Assembly (NCBI GenBank): GCA_963070105.1
Contig: OY718804.1
Span: 5,913,317-5,977,316 of the forward strand
Length of the DNA: 64,000 nucleotides
Direction: 5' to 3'
Source of the DNA: Litomosoides sigmodontis
Taxonomy: Eukaryota > Nematoda > Chromadorea > Rhabditida > Onchocercidae
The notes beneath the pieces are model-generated. The model saw only the letters and a list, made by a program, of their open reading frames with translations, was not told the origin of the DNA and did no database searches. Numbering within the stretch: the stretch's first letter is position 1; every line of letters begins with the position of its first letter. Position numbers and translations under genes: made by a program. Shown here one piece after another: positions 38,427 to 51,562 of this stretch.

Positions 38427-38503
<77 letters not shown>

Positions 38504-38513
38504 GTGTGTGTGT
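38418..38513. repeat. (TG)n microsatellite, about 96 bases
   Basis: TG dinucleotides with two single-base interruptions, in the large gap between the arfaptin and sphingomyelin synthase genes. Confidence 0.97.
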
Positions 38514-40942
38514 CCACTCTACTTAGCAACAACAAATGACGAAGATAAAAGAACAGATAGGACAATAGCGTTGACCATATATTACTTCTTTTTCATGGTG
38601 ACAGTCAAATACCGGTCAATTTAGACGCATTATCACTAATGCTAAATCAAAGTGAATGCATCGATCGCAACAGGTAAGGTTGATTAATCACTGAATAACA
38701 ATGTCTGTAATGCTTCTGGTCAGTGACAGAGAGTTGTTAATATAGCAATTAGAAGAAAATAGATTTAAAGACCTACCGTCGAATAGTAATGCATATTTCT
38801 ACCAGTACTGCTCTCTAAATTTCTCCAACTCAACGAATATTACGATGCATTACAGCCTAAAAGATAAGTGAATGAAATTAAGTAGTTTAAACTTAACTTC
38901 AAAAAGCATGCTTTTAACAAAATATGAACTTGTGAGTTCTTCCAATCCACGTCGATCAACAAGAAATGCACGGAAACATTGATTGTAAATATTCAAAGAT
39001 GTAAATTGGTAACACTGATAAGCCATGTTCTCCCTTAACTTTAATCATTTTACGCCTAACTCGATTAGATGAAAAGATTCACTAACACTACAATCTTCGC
39101 AACTCATAAAACCTTGTGATACGATCGGAAAGAAAAACAAGATAGAATGAACTCAATGAGTGTTCACTAACAAATAGTGGCATTCTGTGAGGAAGAAAAA
39201 TTGCGTACGAATGTCGCAGTCATATGGAAAAGTAAACATTTAATCTAATTTAATAACAAATGAAATACAAATGACATATTTTGCTAAACACTAAGCTATA
39301 TTTCTTCCCTCAACTTATTCCTAGCTGTTTTAATTAAAGTAATAGTATTAGAAAGAATCTAAGGAAAGAAAGAAAATGAGTTGATAAATAGAATAAGCAA
39401 TGATCCGATCCGATATCAATAACAATAAAATTGTTTAATTCAATCTGTCAATTAAAAAAAATACATTTAAGTTGAAAGAGAAAAAAGAGGAAAGTAAATA
39501 AGAGAGGGTGATGTTCTCTTTATAAAATGAGTGAAATAAAATGATGGAACGAGGAGTGGATGGAATGCAATGCCTATTCAATGACTCAATGAATATAAAC
39601 AAACAGAAATATACGAAACAATTTTCGATGGAGAAATATCATTAACTGAAATTAAGCAAATAAGTTGCCATTGGATGATGCATGAGAATGCATTCGGCTA
39701 GAAATTTTTGGTTGAGCTAAAAATCTTAAGGTAAAATTACATGTGTGTGAGATGAGGGCGAATGAAACATCTAACAGTTTTATTTCTTAAATCAATTTTG
39801 AGATAGTTATACCGGCAGATGCATTAACCTTATTTCCTATAAGTCTGAAACGATTCTGAACATCTTACACATCCAATGAATTCAAAAAAATAGAATAGAG
39901 AAAAAAGACACACTTAAAGATCTCTTCATTTTCCGATATTTAATACTTCTGAAAAAACTTACCCGTAAAAGGGACTTGGAATCCTAGACAAATACTTTCA
40001 CTTATGCACAAATAGTTTCAGTAATGACTCTTATAAAACCATTCTCCAACCCATTTCAGTATAGATGCAACGTTTTCTCATATGATTTTCAAGCCTTATC
40101 CAAAAAGATTAGAAATCTGAAAACTTGCAATCGATAAATTTAAAGACAATTCATAAATATATTTGTTGAAAGACTACACTACTTTCTCGACTTCCAAACA
40201 CTGCCCACTCTCCCGCAGTCTTTTTAAAAGAAAAGTCTAGCTAGCCTCCTTTATTAGCTTCATTGAGAGAAAATTATATGATTGAAAGTTAAAACACTAT
40301 GAATATATATATAACAGGGAATTTGAAAGTACGAAGAATAGGAGAAAAGTTAAGAGTACAGAAATGCTTTATAATTTAATGCTGTTCCCGAGGGAGAGAA
40401 GTGCGTTGCAAATCTTCCTGAAAAATGGAGGAGAGAGATATCTCTAAGGAAGGGAAAATAAGACGGCGAACTGAGAAATCAAGCTTACAACAGAAGAATG
40501 CATAGGCTGAAGCGGAACTGAAATTAGAAATGTTCACTTCGAGAGGATCCAATGAGAGACGTAGAGTGAAGACAAACTGGGTAAGTAAAGATAGAGAACA
40601 GGCCAAAGTGGCCTTCATGTGATTTCCTTGGAATTACCAGAATGCTGATGAGCACTGCCTGCATTAAGCGTCGTTTAAATTAGACTCCTACGGAATCGTC
40701 ATTTCAGTATTTGAACTACGGCCAATTCAATCCATACACTATTACTCAGATAGTGAAAGCGAAGAAGGTATGCTTATCAGTCATCCATTTCAGAAGTAGC
40801 AGCTAGTCGCGCATGCTTTGCTAATTTCAATTTCAGTTTCGAAATTCTTGCGCTATCAGAAAGAGTGCTATACAAACAGATGCGATTATTTGTCGAAGTT
40901 TAAGCAAAGAGTGGGACAGTTGCTAACGCAGAGAGGTAGATA

Positions 40943-40974
40943 AGGAGAGAGAGAGAGAGGCAGAGAGAGAGGGG
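40943..40974. repeat. GA-rich simple repeat
   Basis: GAGAGA tract interrupted by GGC, on a purine-rich strand. Confidence 0.85.
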
Positions 40975-42042
40975 GGAAGTAAGGAGTAGTAATCGGAGAG
41001 ACATCCACACACATCACATTATTAGTATTCTAAAAAAGTCTTATCGCAAATGAACTAACTGCTAATATCCATCCATCGTTAGCTAGCTTAGAAACCCTTA
41101 AAACGCTTGTACGAAAGACGTCACTGCAGTCTGTCTGTTGCGGAACAGAAAAGGAATGAATGAATCATAAAGAGGTTAAAGATCACACGAAGTGCCCAGG
41201 ATGGAAGGAAAACCTGTTGGTTGCCTGCACGCTGACGCATACATTTTAAAACATTTCGCCCAGTCTCCTTCACACATACCACTCGATCATACCCCTATCT
41301 CTCTCTCTCCTTCTCTCCACACAACGTGCCATACATCACCGGCTCGATGAGGAGGAAATCCACACTTCGAAATTCATATTCATTCTTTGTGAGCTTGCTA
41401 TTCGTTGCTCCGGGACTAATATTTCCTTACTTTATTGGTTATTTTCCCGCGGCGAACTGTTTCCTTCATTCCAGAAACTTCGATCTCTTTGTTTGTTACA
41501 GAAGCAGCTGAAGACACAAACAGCGGACGGTTCTCCTTCCTTCATTTTAATTTGATTTCACATTAAGCTATGTTTATGATGAATGCATTTATCATTTAAG
41601 AGTACAACATAAGGAATCCATGAGTGGCTTCCATCAGTAACGTCTGAAAAACAGCTGAACAAGAGATGAAGAGTGGAACTGCAAAGTACCTCTTTTCGAA
41701 AAATATTTACCAAAGTCTTCCAACTACTCTTTTTTGTTACAGGAAATCGGAAGATTTGCTTTCCTTCCTCCCTCACAAACTAAAAAAAAGCGCACTGATT
41801 TCCAAAATTTAGTCGAAAGTCGTCTAATAAAAAATTTTCAAACAGTTGACAAACAAAGAAAAAGGTAGAATTAATGAAAGAATGAGTCTGCAACCGAGTA
41901 AATATTTAATTAAAATTAATGTACAGGCTACTACCAAAAACTTCCGTAGCATGGTAACTTCCCTAAAAAATTGAAATAGAAGTGTTGATTGAAAAAGTAT
42001 TGTAAATAACAAATTTCGTGTCCATTCTGTTTTTTAAAATAG

Positions 42043-42281
42043 ACTTCAGGAAAGAACAGTCAAAGTCTAAGCCCAGTTTTATCTCATTCAGTAATGGAAA
42101 ATCGACATGCAAATTGAACCTTGGCAATTGCGGCAAGGTTCAGCTTATAAGTCATTCAAAAACATTAAAGCAGATAAATTGCTTTGAGCTAGACAACTGT
42201 TTGCTACATGTAAACAATGCAGAAGACATAAGAAGTACAGTTAACAATAAACCAGTACCAAAAGCAGACAAGGGGTTATGA
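42043..42281 (+). CDS. Possible plus-strand terminal exon convergent with the arfaptin gene
   Basis: An acceptor (TTTTTTAAAATAG) precedes 79 open codons ending TGA at 42279-42281. The peptide is Lys/Asn/Ser-rich with several Cys and no domain I know. An upstream piece at 41347-41388 (an ATG followed by a GTGAGC donor) and a short stretch after TTACAG at 41502 can be joined in phase, but the last donor is weak. It would end about 260 bases from the arfaptin stop on the other strand. Confidence 0.25.
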
Positions 42282-42538
42282 CAAAAATTTATGGAAATAC
42301 ACTGATGATGACACCTGCCCTATGTTCATGCTGTTATATTGTTCCAACCAAACTGTTCCTCAGTAGTTTCCAAGATGGTTTGAAGTGCCGTAATCGCTCG
42401 ACTCTCGCAATAACAGGTAATTTAAACTTCCAGTGCTTCTTTACAATTAATCGCTTGTGTCGGCCTCATGAACTCAATTCAAACTAAGGCATTATCAGAA
42501 TAAAGCTAAGCTATTCATTATTATTATAGACATTTACT

Positions 42539-45500
42539 TTACTGTCCCAAAAATGACGGAGCAACATCGTCATTTGCCGTATCGCTCAAATTTAAATCTT
42601 TCACTGATGACAACAAAGCCTTCGCATTACCTAAATAAATAATTAATTGAATTTTTCTATTAGCTTAAAATCGTTCGAAGTTTCTTAAAACTTAACTTTA
42701 GTAGAAGAGCTACTATTGATTTAAATTTCATCTCCGTCAAAAAGAACTAAAATTTCTGCATACACCACAGAGGTTTTCTAACAGTTTCGCATTAACATTA
42801 TTTCAATTCATAATTCATTTCATGAAATCTCAACACAGCTTTATTATTACTCACTGAGAATGTAATTGATGCAAAAAATGGTACCTGAGAAATACGCTAT
42901 CAAGGCATTATGGAGAAGCAGCAGTTGCTTACGCATTACTTTCCACCGATTCTCTTCCAGCAGTCTCAGTTTTACCTAAAAATTAAAACTGTAATCTCAT
43001 TATCGAATGGTAAAATGAGAATGAAAGATAACTGCATTTGCTTTAAATCAGAGAAAAGCTGACTTTTTTGCTTGACATCAAGCTAGGATTAAATGCGTTT
43101 CAAGGAACCTAGATTTTTGCTCCGATAAATGAGTTACGAAATAACACAAAAAGGAACACAACGACCTTGACATCAGCTTTTAGTTGTTCGTATTTCTCTC
43201 TATGCTGGTTACATCTGAAATCGGCGTCTATAATTGCTTCAGCACTTGCACCTGATTGTTGTAATGTTGTTATTTCATTGCGATGCACGTCATATTCCAA
43301 ACGAGCCTATTTTGAGAACACTTATCTATGTCTTTAACCAAAAACTTAGCTTTTTCATTGCTTTTTTCACAATTTGCTTATTAAATTCTGTTCTATCCAT
43401 TGTTATTCTTTAATAAATTACTCAAAAGTGATACATGTAAGGAAACTAAGCCATATTGGAGTCCACGTTAAGTTAAAATCATAGAAACGGTTTAAAACTT
43501 GAAACGGTAGACATTTTGTTGTCTAATAAGCTTACCGCCGTCTTGACTGGAAACAGAATAGAATGGGACAAATTCACAATGAGAACAAACAACCTGGTCA
43601 TAATTACGAATTGTCTTCATCGTGTCTTCAAATGTTTTCTCGGACAATGTCTTAATTGATGAAAGAAAAAACGACAGAGCGCGTTCTAGAAGTTCTCCAT
43701 TACGAGCTACCGCACGTAATGAATCACAGTTCGAGGAACACTCTACCTAAATTACTTGGGTAGTTGTCAACTATTGTTACAAACGTGAACAGCAGCATAC
43801 TCCAAAGAAAGGAAATGTAACTTCTGCACTTGTCATGAATAACCAGTAATGAAAAGCTTTTTTAGAAATAGTAATGATGATTTCGAAGAGTTTTTTAGGG
43901 GAACATACTTACGTTCAAACTCATTTCTTTCAATGAAAGTTGGTAAAAAGATTCCGCTAAACCCTTCTGCGCTTCGTTCATTTGATGAAAATTTGAAGTG
44001 AACAATTTTAACATTGCCAATACCTGCAACAAATCGAAATTTATTTAAAATCAACCTGACATATTAAACAAGTAACAAACTAAGAAAACACACCTGATTG
44101 TAATGCTTGTGCAGTATTTTCAGCTGTTCGATTTGTTCTTCGAACTCCTTGTCAACCGTGCGCTCAACCTATATCATTTAGCAGTAAAATTCCGTTAAAA
44201 TAAGATCGGTGCTAATCAATTTTAATTTTAATGCTTTCGGAAGATGACACGGAATAATGATCAACATCACATCATAGTAAAAATAGTAGAGGTGAACATG
44301 GTCAAAAAAACGATAAAATGCAATACAAAACAAAGAATTTTTGGTAGGCAAAGAGAAACTTCACAAATTTCCTGACCTTTCCTAAATTTTCACATATAGA
44401 TTGTTTCGCTATTTTGTAAGTTGAAATAGTCCATTTTCTTAACGAACCTATTTTTGCAGCCATCTGTGCCAAATCAGGCCTAAATGCAATAAACAAGAAC
44501 AGATTTTTTCAAGTATCATCTCAAAGCACTAGTTTTTTATTCAAATGTACCAAAATCATTTGCTGAAGAAGTTCACTTCCTTGTTTTCAATTGACGACAT
44601 ATGGTAAATTCTGATTAAAAAGTTAGTTTAAAATATTTCGATGCTCACAGAACGTTGAATTTTCGACAGCGACGACCACTTAGAAGCTTCATTTGTAGGA
44701 TTTCTGGAATGCGCCCACTGTCTTCTTATCTACTAAGGGTTATACAGAAATAATAAAGCCAGCAGACCGCTCGAATCACAAATTCAATGCACAATTCGGT
44801 TAAGGAAAAAGGTTTTAATAAAATTTCTAAAGACAACAGAAAACTGCGTTGTAACGGATGCATATTTTGGAAAAAAATCTAAAATTCAATTAATTTAAAT
44901 ATTCCTTCGTAGACCCATCGACATATGTTTTCACTTTCATGTTGACCCCGACATCGATGTATATCAGCTTTAACTCAAATTATGGGAGCCACATATGCAT
45001 TTTAAGTCTTACGTGTTACATGTTATGTTCTTGGCTGGTGAGAAAGATCGTATTCCATCCGAAACTGAAATTAAAACCTCTTCGAATCTTTCATTTAGAT
45101 ACCGAAAAAACATGAAAATTAAAAAAATTTAAAAATTAAAAAAAAAACTCAAAAAGGGGTTGAGAGGAACAAAATGTAATTATTCTTAAATTTAACTAAC
45201 ACTGATAATTTACTGAGACTGCGCTTTAAATGGAATAAGTAAATTCTAGTACAGTAGCACCAGAGGAAGAAATTTAATAAATTACATAATTATTAAAGAC
45301 CTCATGGAATTCGAAAAGATCTCAAGAAAGAAAGGAGAGCAACGCATGTGATGAAAAGAGTGAAGTGAAAATGGAAAGAAAAGCAGGAATGGTGTAAGGA
45401 GGAAGGAGTTAGTGGGAATACAACAGTGTCAACAAGTGTGATAACATGCGGTAAGGTAATTCGAAAGACTCAGTGAAAGTGTTATCACTTTGCTGTACGA

Positions 45501-45724
45501 GTGCTACAAAGACTATCGCTCTGTTGTTTTGCAATTTACGTGCATTTAAAGATAGTTCCATCTGATGCTACTAGACTCAAGCCTTCTCATCATGAAAACG
45601 AAATATCAGGATTGGACGACTAAAATTTTTACTCAGTGCTTTATCAAAGTTGCTAACCTGAAGTAACCACAGGGCCGTCACTATTCGATCCACCAACAAA
45701 TGCATTAGTGCTTGCCGGTATCAT
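42539..45724 (-). CDS. Arfaptin-like AH/BAR-domain protein
   Basis: Arfaptins are BAR-domain dimers that bind GTP-bound ARL1/ARF/Rac at the trans-Golgi and shape tubules. Exons: 45724-45658, candidate 44610-44577, 44479-44377, 44168-44094, 44023-43913, 43746-43594, 43306-43166, 42975-42885 and 42630-42539; with the 34-base exon this gives 288 residues. The reading follows animal ARFIP1/2 through the domain: the KW-I-TYK helix start, TVDKEFEEQIE, YDVHRNEI, HREKYEQLKADV, KLRLLEENRWKVMRKQLLL and HNALIAYF. The start ATG directly follows a TTGCAG acceptor, typical of a trans-splice site. The N-terminal region is short and not conserved. The 34-base second exon is inferred only because phase 1 must be joined to phase 2 there. 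I recall the C. elegans homologue as F54C8.7, close to rheb-1. Confidence 0.87.
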
Positions 45725-48227
45725 CTGCAATGAATAAATATAGCATAGCGCTGTCACCACCGCTACACCTTGCACGTTCGAGACGGCTCGGGACCTACAC
45801 GTATACGGTCCAATTTCTGCTCGTAATAGCCTCTCATCTCCCCTCTCAGCCTTCAGCAAAAACAACTAAATTTCCTGGTGTGCTTTACTGTCAAGAAATA
45901 TATTGCAAACAGATCTCTTGTAACAAATAGACTTAAAAATTGACTGAGAACAAAATGATCATTTGAACGAATTTTCATAATTCACCTCATCCAGCATGGT
46001 AGCGTTCAAGATGTTACACATTAAGCTCAACAGAGTTTTATCTCCAAAATATGAAACGTAGTTTGGCTGCAACTAGACATCTACACTGTGCAAACACCAC
46101 TGTTAACCAATAAATTAAGTTTATCTAGTATATCTTAGCTTTATGAAATACAAAGTGTCCACGCTAACCAATAATTATTTTCAGCCAGGAATAAAATCTC
46201 TTTGGAATTAATTTATTCACTACTGACAGCAAAAAATAAACACACTGACACCAGAACGATCAGCAGCACCCCGGGAATAGGGGATTGAGGAGGTTGAGGA
46301 GGAGTGGAGGGAGGAGGTTCTAATTGAAATGAACACAATAGACAATGAAAAAATTCGTAAATTAGAACGGTTTATGTAGTAGGAAAGAAAGCAATTAATT
46401 TTATATACAGTATGCCATATCAAATTAAACATAACGCTTTTCCACTCGATCTTGTACAGCGATAACATAATTTATAATTTCGTCTTTTACATGAAAACAA
46501 GAAGGATGAATAAACAAAAATAATCATCAACCTTCAGCCCATATAATACCAACCGAACTATATATAGAGAGAGAGGAAGAAAGGAAGACGGACAAACATA
46601 AATGAATTTAATCATAAAAAGTGTGTGCAAGTAAAAATCATTTCTACATCATTTTAATGTGAATAATTCCTATCAGTAATCCCCCGTCTTTTTCACTTAC
46701 CTCTTTTTGCTCCCAAAAAGCCTATCTAACACTCTTGATGGTTACATACGCAAAAATTATGCTTTTCAAATCTTCAAATTTTGCAATATTTTGAGGTTTT
46801 CACTAATTACAAAATTCAACAGAATTTCCGTCCTGTAAATAAAGTTTCCACTTCCTGAACTTTTACTGCCATCGAAGACCCAATCCTTCAGTAGAAAAAA
46901 TGAGTAACTTGGAAGTGGTGAAATAAACTAGCGATACTTATTACAAGCCTGCACTACAGATGAAATAACAAGCAATACACAACAAAACAAACACTCTGGC
47001 TAGAAAAACAATGTAAATTTATAGAATATCCAAAATAACAACAACAAAATACTGAATACCGGCCGCATCGCCTACAATGAGCCATATTACCATTATAAAA
47101 AATTTCTTTGAAGTTCAAATTTCAGTCAACAAAATCATAAGTTCAAATCATAAATATCACGAAACAAACCGAGATAAGTATTAAATCAATAACAAATAAA
47201 ATCAATGTATCAGATTATCTTCAGACCGACAGCCACTGCAACAGAGAAAACATCTCCCTTTAAATCAACTTTTTCATTCAGAAAACAAAAATATAATTCA
47301 TATTAAAAAAATATATACAAAATACAGAATTCTTGCATGTGTACTTACGGGGATATCCAAACTTCAAGCATGTTTCGGAAACAAGCTTGTAAAAAACTAC
47401 ATATCGCAATAAATAATGGTCATTAGAGAGAATTCACATAAGAACCCTGCTTGTGATGCAAAAAAAAGGATTAGAAAACGTAGAAAATGAAAAAATGATA
47501 AAAAATCTCCATCAAGCTTTATAATAACCACAAATTCCACTCCAATAAGAATCTAACAGAAGTGGACAAAATTTGAAAACCGCACTCCGAGCAAACCATT
47601 GGTACCAATATACCATTTAAAATTCGAAAATAAAAGAAAAATAGAGGAACTTAAAGAGGTAACTGACAACCACCTCTGCATCAAAAATGCTGAAAGGAAT
47701 TCGTATTCGCTCACTAAGCCTTAATAAAAAAATACTGAAGATAAAACAGTAAATCGCTCTATCATCATAATATGAAGCAATCTACATCGTCACTAATTCA
47801 TATAGAAATTTAGTGCACATTATTCTGCTTAAGAGCAATTCTGGAGCAACTGGAGCATCATAACCGAACATTTCTAGTTTAAAAACTAAAGAACTTAAAA
47901 CCGACGACTTAATGCCATATATAATGCCATATACAAAACATTATTTATGATTTTCTTGGACTACAAAATAGGAGAAAATGTAGCGGTCCAAACACCTTTC
48001 AGCACATCAATGCAAAACCACTATAATTTTCAACATAAAAAAGTGGAGATAGTTTTAACATGTCAAAATAAAAGAACACGAAATTATTGCTTATATCAGC
48101 AAATTACTTGATAATTAATATATCCCTCTAATGCACTTTGAGCGTAATGTACATAATAGCATCGACTAGGCCAATCGAATCAGAGCAACCGAATTCAGAT
48201 TTTTAGAGCAGCACTTTTCAAACTAGC

Positions 48228-48326
<99 letters not shown>

Positions 48327-48416
48327 ATAATTTATAAATGAGTTATAAATGAACGCAAAAAAATCCTGGCAGCATTAAAACAGAGCTTTCTTAATACGAC
48401 ATAGAAAGTGCTATGT
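45725..48416. other. Intergenic: arfaptin 5' side and Rheb 3' side
   Basis: AT-rich, with the TA microsatellite at the right end; no exon supported. Confidence 0.55.
48231..48323. repeat. (TA)n microsatellite, about 93 bases
   Basis: Uninterrupted TA dinucleotides just downstream of the Rheb 3' end. Confidence 0.97.
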
Positions 48417-48422
48417 TTTATT
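48417..48422 (-). terminator. Poly(A) signal AATAAA of the Rheb gene
   Basis: The minus strand reads AATAAA four bases after the Rheb TAA codon, which implies a very short 3' untranslated region of perhaps 20-30 bases. Confidence 0.6.
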
Positions 48423-48425
48423 AAT

Positions 48426-49940
48426 TTAAGAAAGTGCACAACCATTCTGGTTTCGCTTCATATTCCCATTTGCAATTTCAATTTCACGCAGCAAACAGTC
48501 AAAGATTTGTTCCACAGACTGTAAGAATTATCCGAAATTAATAAATGTTTAATGCACTAACTAGAAGTTTTGTTTTCGGTCATTTAACTCACGTATTACT
48601 TCAATCTTTTCTTTCTTTAAAAACTAACGATTTGTAGTGTAATAACGGCTTCATTTGGTTTTATTCATCACTTATAAATGTTTAACCTTTCCATGACACT
48701 TATAACTCAAATGTCCAGACGTTGCACAGCGGAACGAAAGCTCTGGACAGTGCCACAAGAAATCTATATCAGAGAATATACATCCCACTAACCCACAAAT
48801 TTTTCACACCGCATTATATATGTTTATAAAATGGTAAACAAAGTTTTGCAAAAATATTCTGAAAGGAGATACATTCAAATTGAAATACGCCAGTGACCTA
48901 CTGTATTGTCTTTTGCCGATGTTTCCAAGAAAGCAGCATTCCACGAAACGGCTAGCTGTCGACCCTCCTCTGTTGAAACATGACGCGCATTGAAATGCAG
49001 ATCCAGTTTATTTCCCACTACCACAATTGGTATGCTAAAATTACAGCTCAATATTTTTCGGTGCGAAAACTCCAGCAATAAATGTCTTTGGATAGTTTAA
49101 TACTGGAATTCCAGAAACTTCCATCACTCACTTTTTATCCCCGAGGTTTTCCATTATTTTATCGTAAATTGACTGAACTATTTCGAATCTGTAAAATTCA
49201 AACTATAATATTCACAGGCAAAACAGAATATACTTTCAAGGAAACAGCATGATTGCTGCTGGCAGTAACTGCCAACAGTATTCATAAATGACAAGAACCC
49301 TCGTTAACTCACGACTTGCGATCATCAATTGCATATACCAGAATATATCCATCAATATCTATTGCACAGCTTCGAGGAAACAATGAGAATTCTTGCTAAA
49401 AAGAATCGAATTTCTTATAAATCTGCACAGTTTGAAAATTTCATCGATCTAGCAATTAATTTCAGCAATTGATTTCACAGATACATTCAAAAGCGATATA
49501 TATAATAAAGATTTACCTGTCCCGCAGTATCAGTTATTTGTAGAGCAAACTGCTTTCCATTAAATCTGTATGGTTTAGTATAGATATCTTCAATAGTCGT
49601 GTCATAAGCGTCTGGAAAATTACCATACACAAATCGTAATGTGATAGAAGATTTTCCTAAAAATAAAGTAATTAATTCAGATATTTTGAAGCGTATTCCA
49701 GCGTGATTTTGACTTTCCTATGTCACTTACTAAATACTCCACATGCTGTTTTTCTTCTGCCGTAAAATGGCAGAATTTTCATCAAACAAAAACTGGTAAC
49801 AACGATGAACTACGAGCTTGCTTTTATTATTCACTTTTTCAACTTTACCACTAATAAAACTTAAAAAAAAAGGATAACATTAGCTAACCAACACATGGAT
49901 ATCCCATCACGGCAATTTTTCGTTGAATAGCATTCGCCAT
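48426..49940 (-). CDS. rheb-1: Rheb small GTPase
   Basis: Rheb is the farnesylated Ras-family GTPase that activates TORC1 on endomembranes. Six exons: 49940-49889, 49656-49517, 49395-49313, 49188-49132, 49034-48902 and 48518-48426. They give 558 bases, 185 residues plus TAA, the usual Rheb length. Motifs: P-loop GYPCVGKSS, switch II DTAGQ followed by QEFSLFPR, the Rheb-type stretch AIDIDGYILVY, guanine-specificity NKLD, ETSAK, and a C-terminal CALS box for prenylation. The position equivalent to Ras Gly12 is not glycine (the P-loop reads PCVG), as in other Rhebs. The start ATG follows an AG with a poor pyrimidine tract, and an in-frame TAG precedes it if the upstream TTTAG acceptor near 49976 is used. 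A phase-compatible upstream exon (see 50153-50245) could extend the N-terminus. Confidence 0.93.
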
Positions 49941-50152
49941 CTGCTACTGTCCTCCAGTAAATCCTCCCTTACAGAAAATAATTTATCTAAACAAATGAAA
50001 TTTATGAAAAGAAACGGTAACAAACTCAGCAGTCAATACCCCCATCTGAAAAATCAAATTTAAATACAGCAAAAATTGTCTTTCACAACTTTTCTAACTT
50101 CAAACATTTCACAACTAACTCCAAACATTTCATGAATGATATAAAAGTTAAC

Positions 50153-50245
50153 TTGAAATAAACCATATCTTCCCAAAGTGGGATTACTCGATAAATTTAC
50201 TAGCCCATCCCGAGCTCCGGCGCTATATGGCTTCATTTCTAACAT
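50153..50245 (-). CDS. Possible alternative first exon upstream of Rheb
   Basis: After the acceptor TTCAAGCAG an ATG opens 31 codons (MLEMKPYSAGARDG onward) to a GTTAAC donor in phase 0. The next AG in the same orientation, directly before the Rheb ATG, is also phase 0, so an N-terminally extended Rheb is possible. The Rheb acceptor lacks a pyrimidine tract, and the piece may instead belong to another small gene or be chance. Confidence 0.2.
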
Positions 50246-51325
50246 TCTTAACTGCTTGAATCAAAAACAATTCAGATTATTTTTAGGTGCCCTCAACAGG
50301 TTTTAGTAAATAATCCCACTCATTTTCAACACAGCGATGTTTAGATTGAAGAGTTTTTTTTTTACCACAAATTCAAGGAAAATAAAAAATGTGAAAACGT
50401 ACCGCGTTCGTGCACAAGATGCATTCAATTGCAAAACTCAGATGTTTGCCAAAATTCGAAGATACCTACCCCTACAGGAGGAGGGTAGAATCACCGAAAT
50501 GTAATCCTTCGTAACAAACGTAAATTTCAATAAAAACCGAAATATTTCGAAGTTATAACTCGAATTTCTAGACCTTCTTCTCCTTAAATATAAGCACTTC
50601 AGAATTACAAGTGACTAAGATGAACATGATATAGAAAAATGAACTTGAAACGGACAAAAACTCAAAAACGCTGACACCCCCAATGACCGCCGAAAAATTC
50701 TAGACGAAATTGTGCTGTAACATACTTCACGTATTCCCTGCAAGACTCATCCTTTCGTATTCCCAGTATCTCTGGTCAGATCGAGTCAAGCATTTCGCAG
50801 GGTAAGACGTTAGGACGTTGACTGTGGCTTATAACGTTATACGGTCAGAGTGGATGTAAATCATTGGGTTTGTGTAGCATTGTTTGGGCATGACCTGAGT
50901 GGTTGCTCAGAAAAAGCGGAATTAATTAATCGCTGATGGATTGCTAAGACCTGAAATGTTCACGATAATCCATCCAATTCAGGTTCTTCAAATAAGTTTG
51001 AAATTATTAGAGATGAGAAAAGCAGTGTTGTTTGTCTACAACATTTCACGAGCGAACGCAGTTTTAGCCTCAGTGTGCCGCCTAGTTTAAATGGGATTAT
51101 TTGATCACCGTGTGTTTATTCGAGGATTAATGTGAACGGTTTTTTTAACAACGCAGCGGTTAGTCGTAAGCTTGAAACTTTAACTGTGAAATAGCTCCGA
51201 TAGATGAAGTTAGAAGGTGCCCTGTTAGGAATATTTTTATTTCTAATGATTTGAACAAACTATTTTCAAAGTACAATGAATTTGCAACTTGGCGCCTTCT
51301 GTTATAACTAATTGAGATATAGCAC

Positions 51326-51562
51326 TCAACCTGCTAAAAGATTTAAATACATATCACCTGAGATGATATGTTTTGAGTTTTCTGTTTTAATTCGAGTTAT
51401 CTGAGACAATACGGACGGTTGGGAGGTTGGTTGGGCCTGTAAAGCTGATTTAAATAATATTTGTTTCTTTCGAACCTTAGTATTAAGATTTTTCGAGATA
51501 GAGAGAAACCGAGGAGCGCTTTTAATTAAATTAAACAAAAAACTTCCAGGCCTTAGAGGCAC
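51326..51562 (-). CDS. Possible first exon of a small gene with a mitochondrial-type leader
   Basis: An ATG at 51562 opens 78 codons whose N-terminus (MPLRPGSFLFNLIKSAPRF, then Arg/Lys residues without acidic ones) looks like a mitochondrial targeting peptide. A GTGATA donor follows TCAG near 51358. If that donor is joined in phase 1 to the acceptor AAGCAG just above 50251, the frame closes after about ten codons. No conserved domain is visible. Confidence 0.25.
   Translation of the reverse strand: MPLRPGSFLFNLIKSAPRFLSISKNLNTKVRKKQILFKSALQAQPTSQPSVLSQITRIKTENSKHIISGDMYLNLLAG

Larger units (their letters stand above)
35993..42042. other. Gene-poor 6-kb stretch
   Basis: Contains the long TG repeat, GA and CT tracts, and one minus-strand exon-like piece (37592-37548: TTTTTTTAG acceptor, 15 codons, GTCAGT donor) without confirmed partners. 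Confidence 0.45.

Noticed and set aside
38332..38624. ORFs on both strands through the TG/CA repeat
   Set aside because: They translate a dinucleotide repeat (Cys-Val or Thr-His runs) and are artefacts of it.
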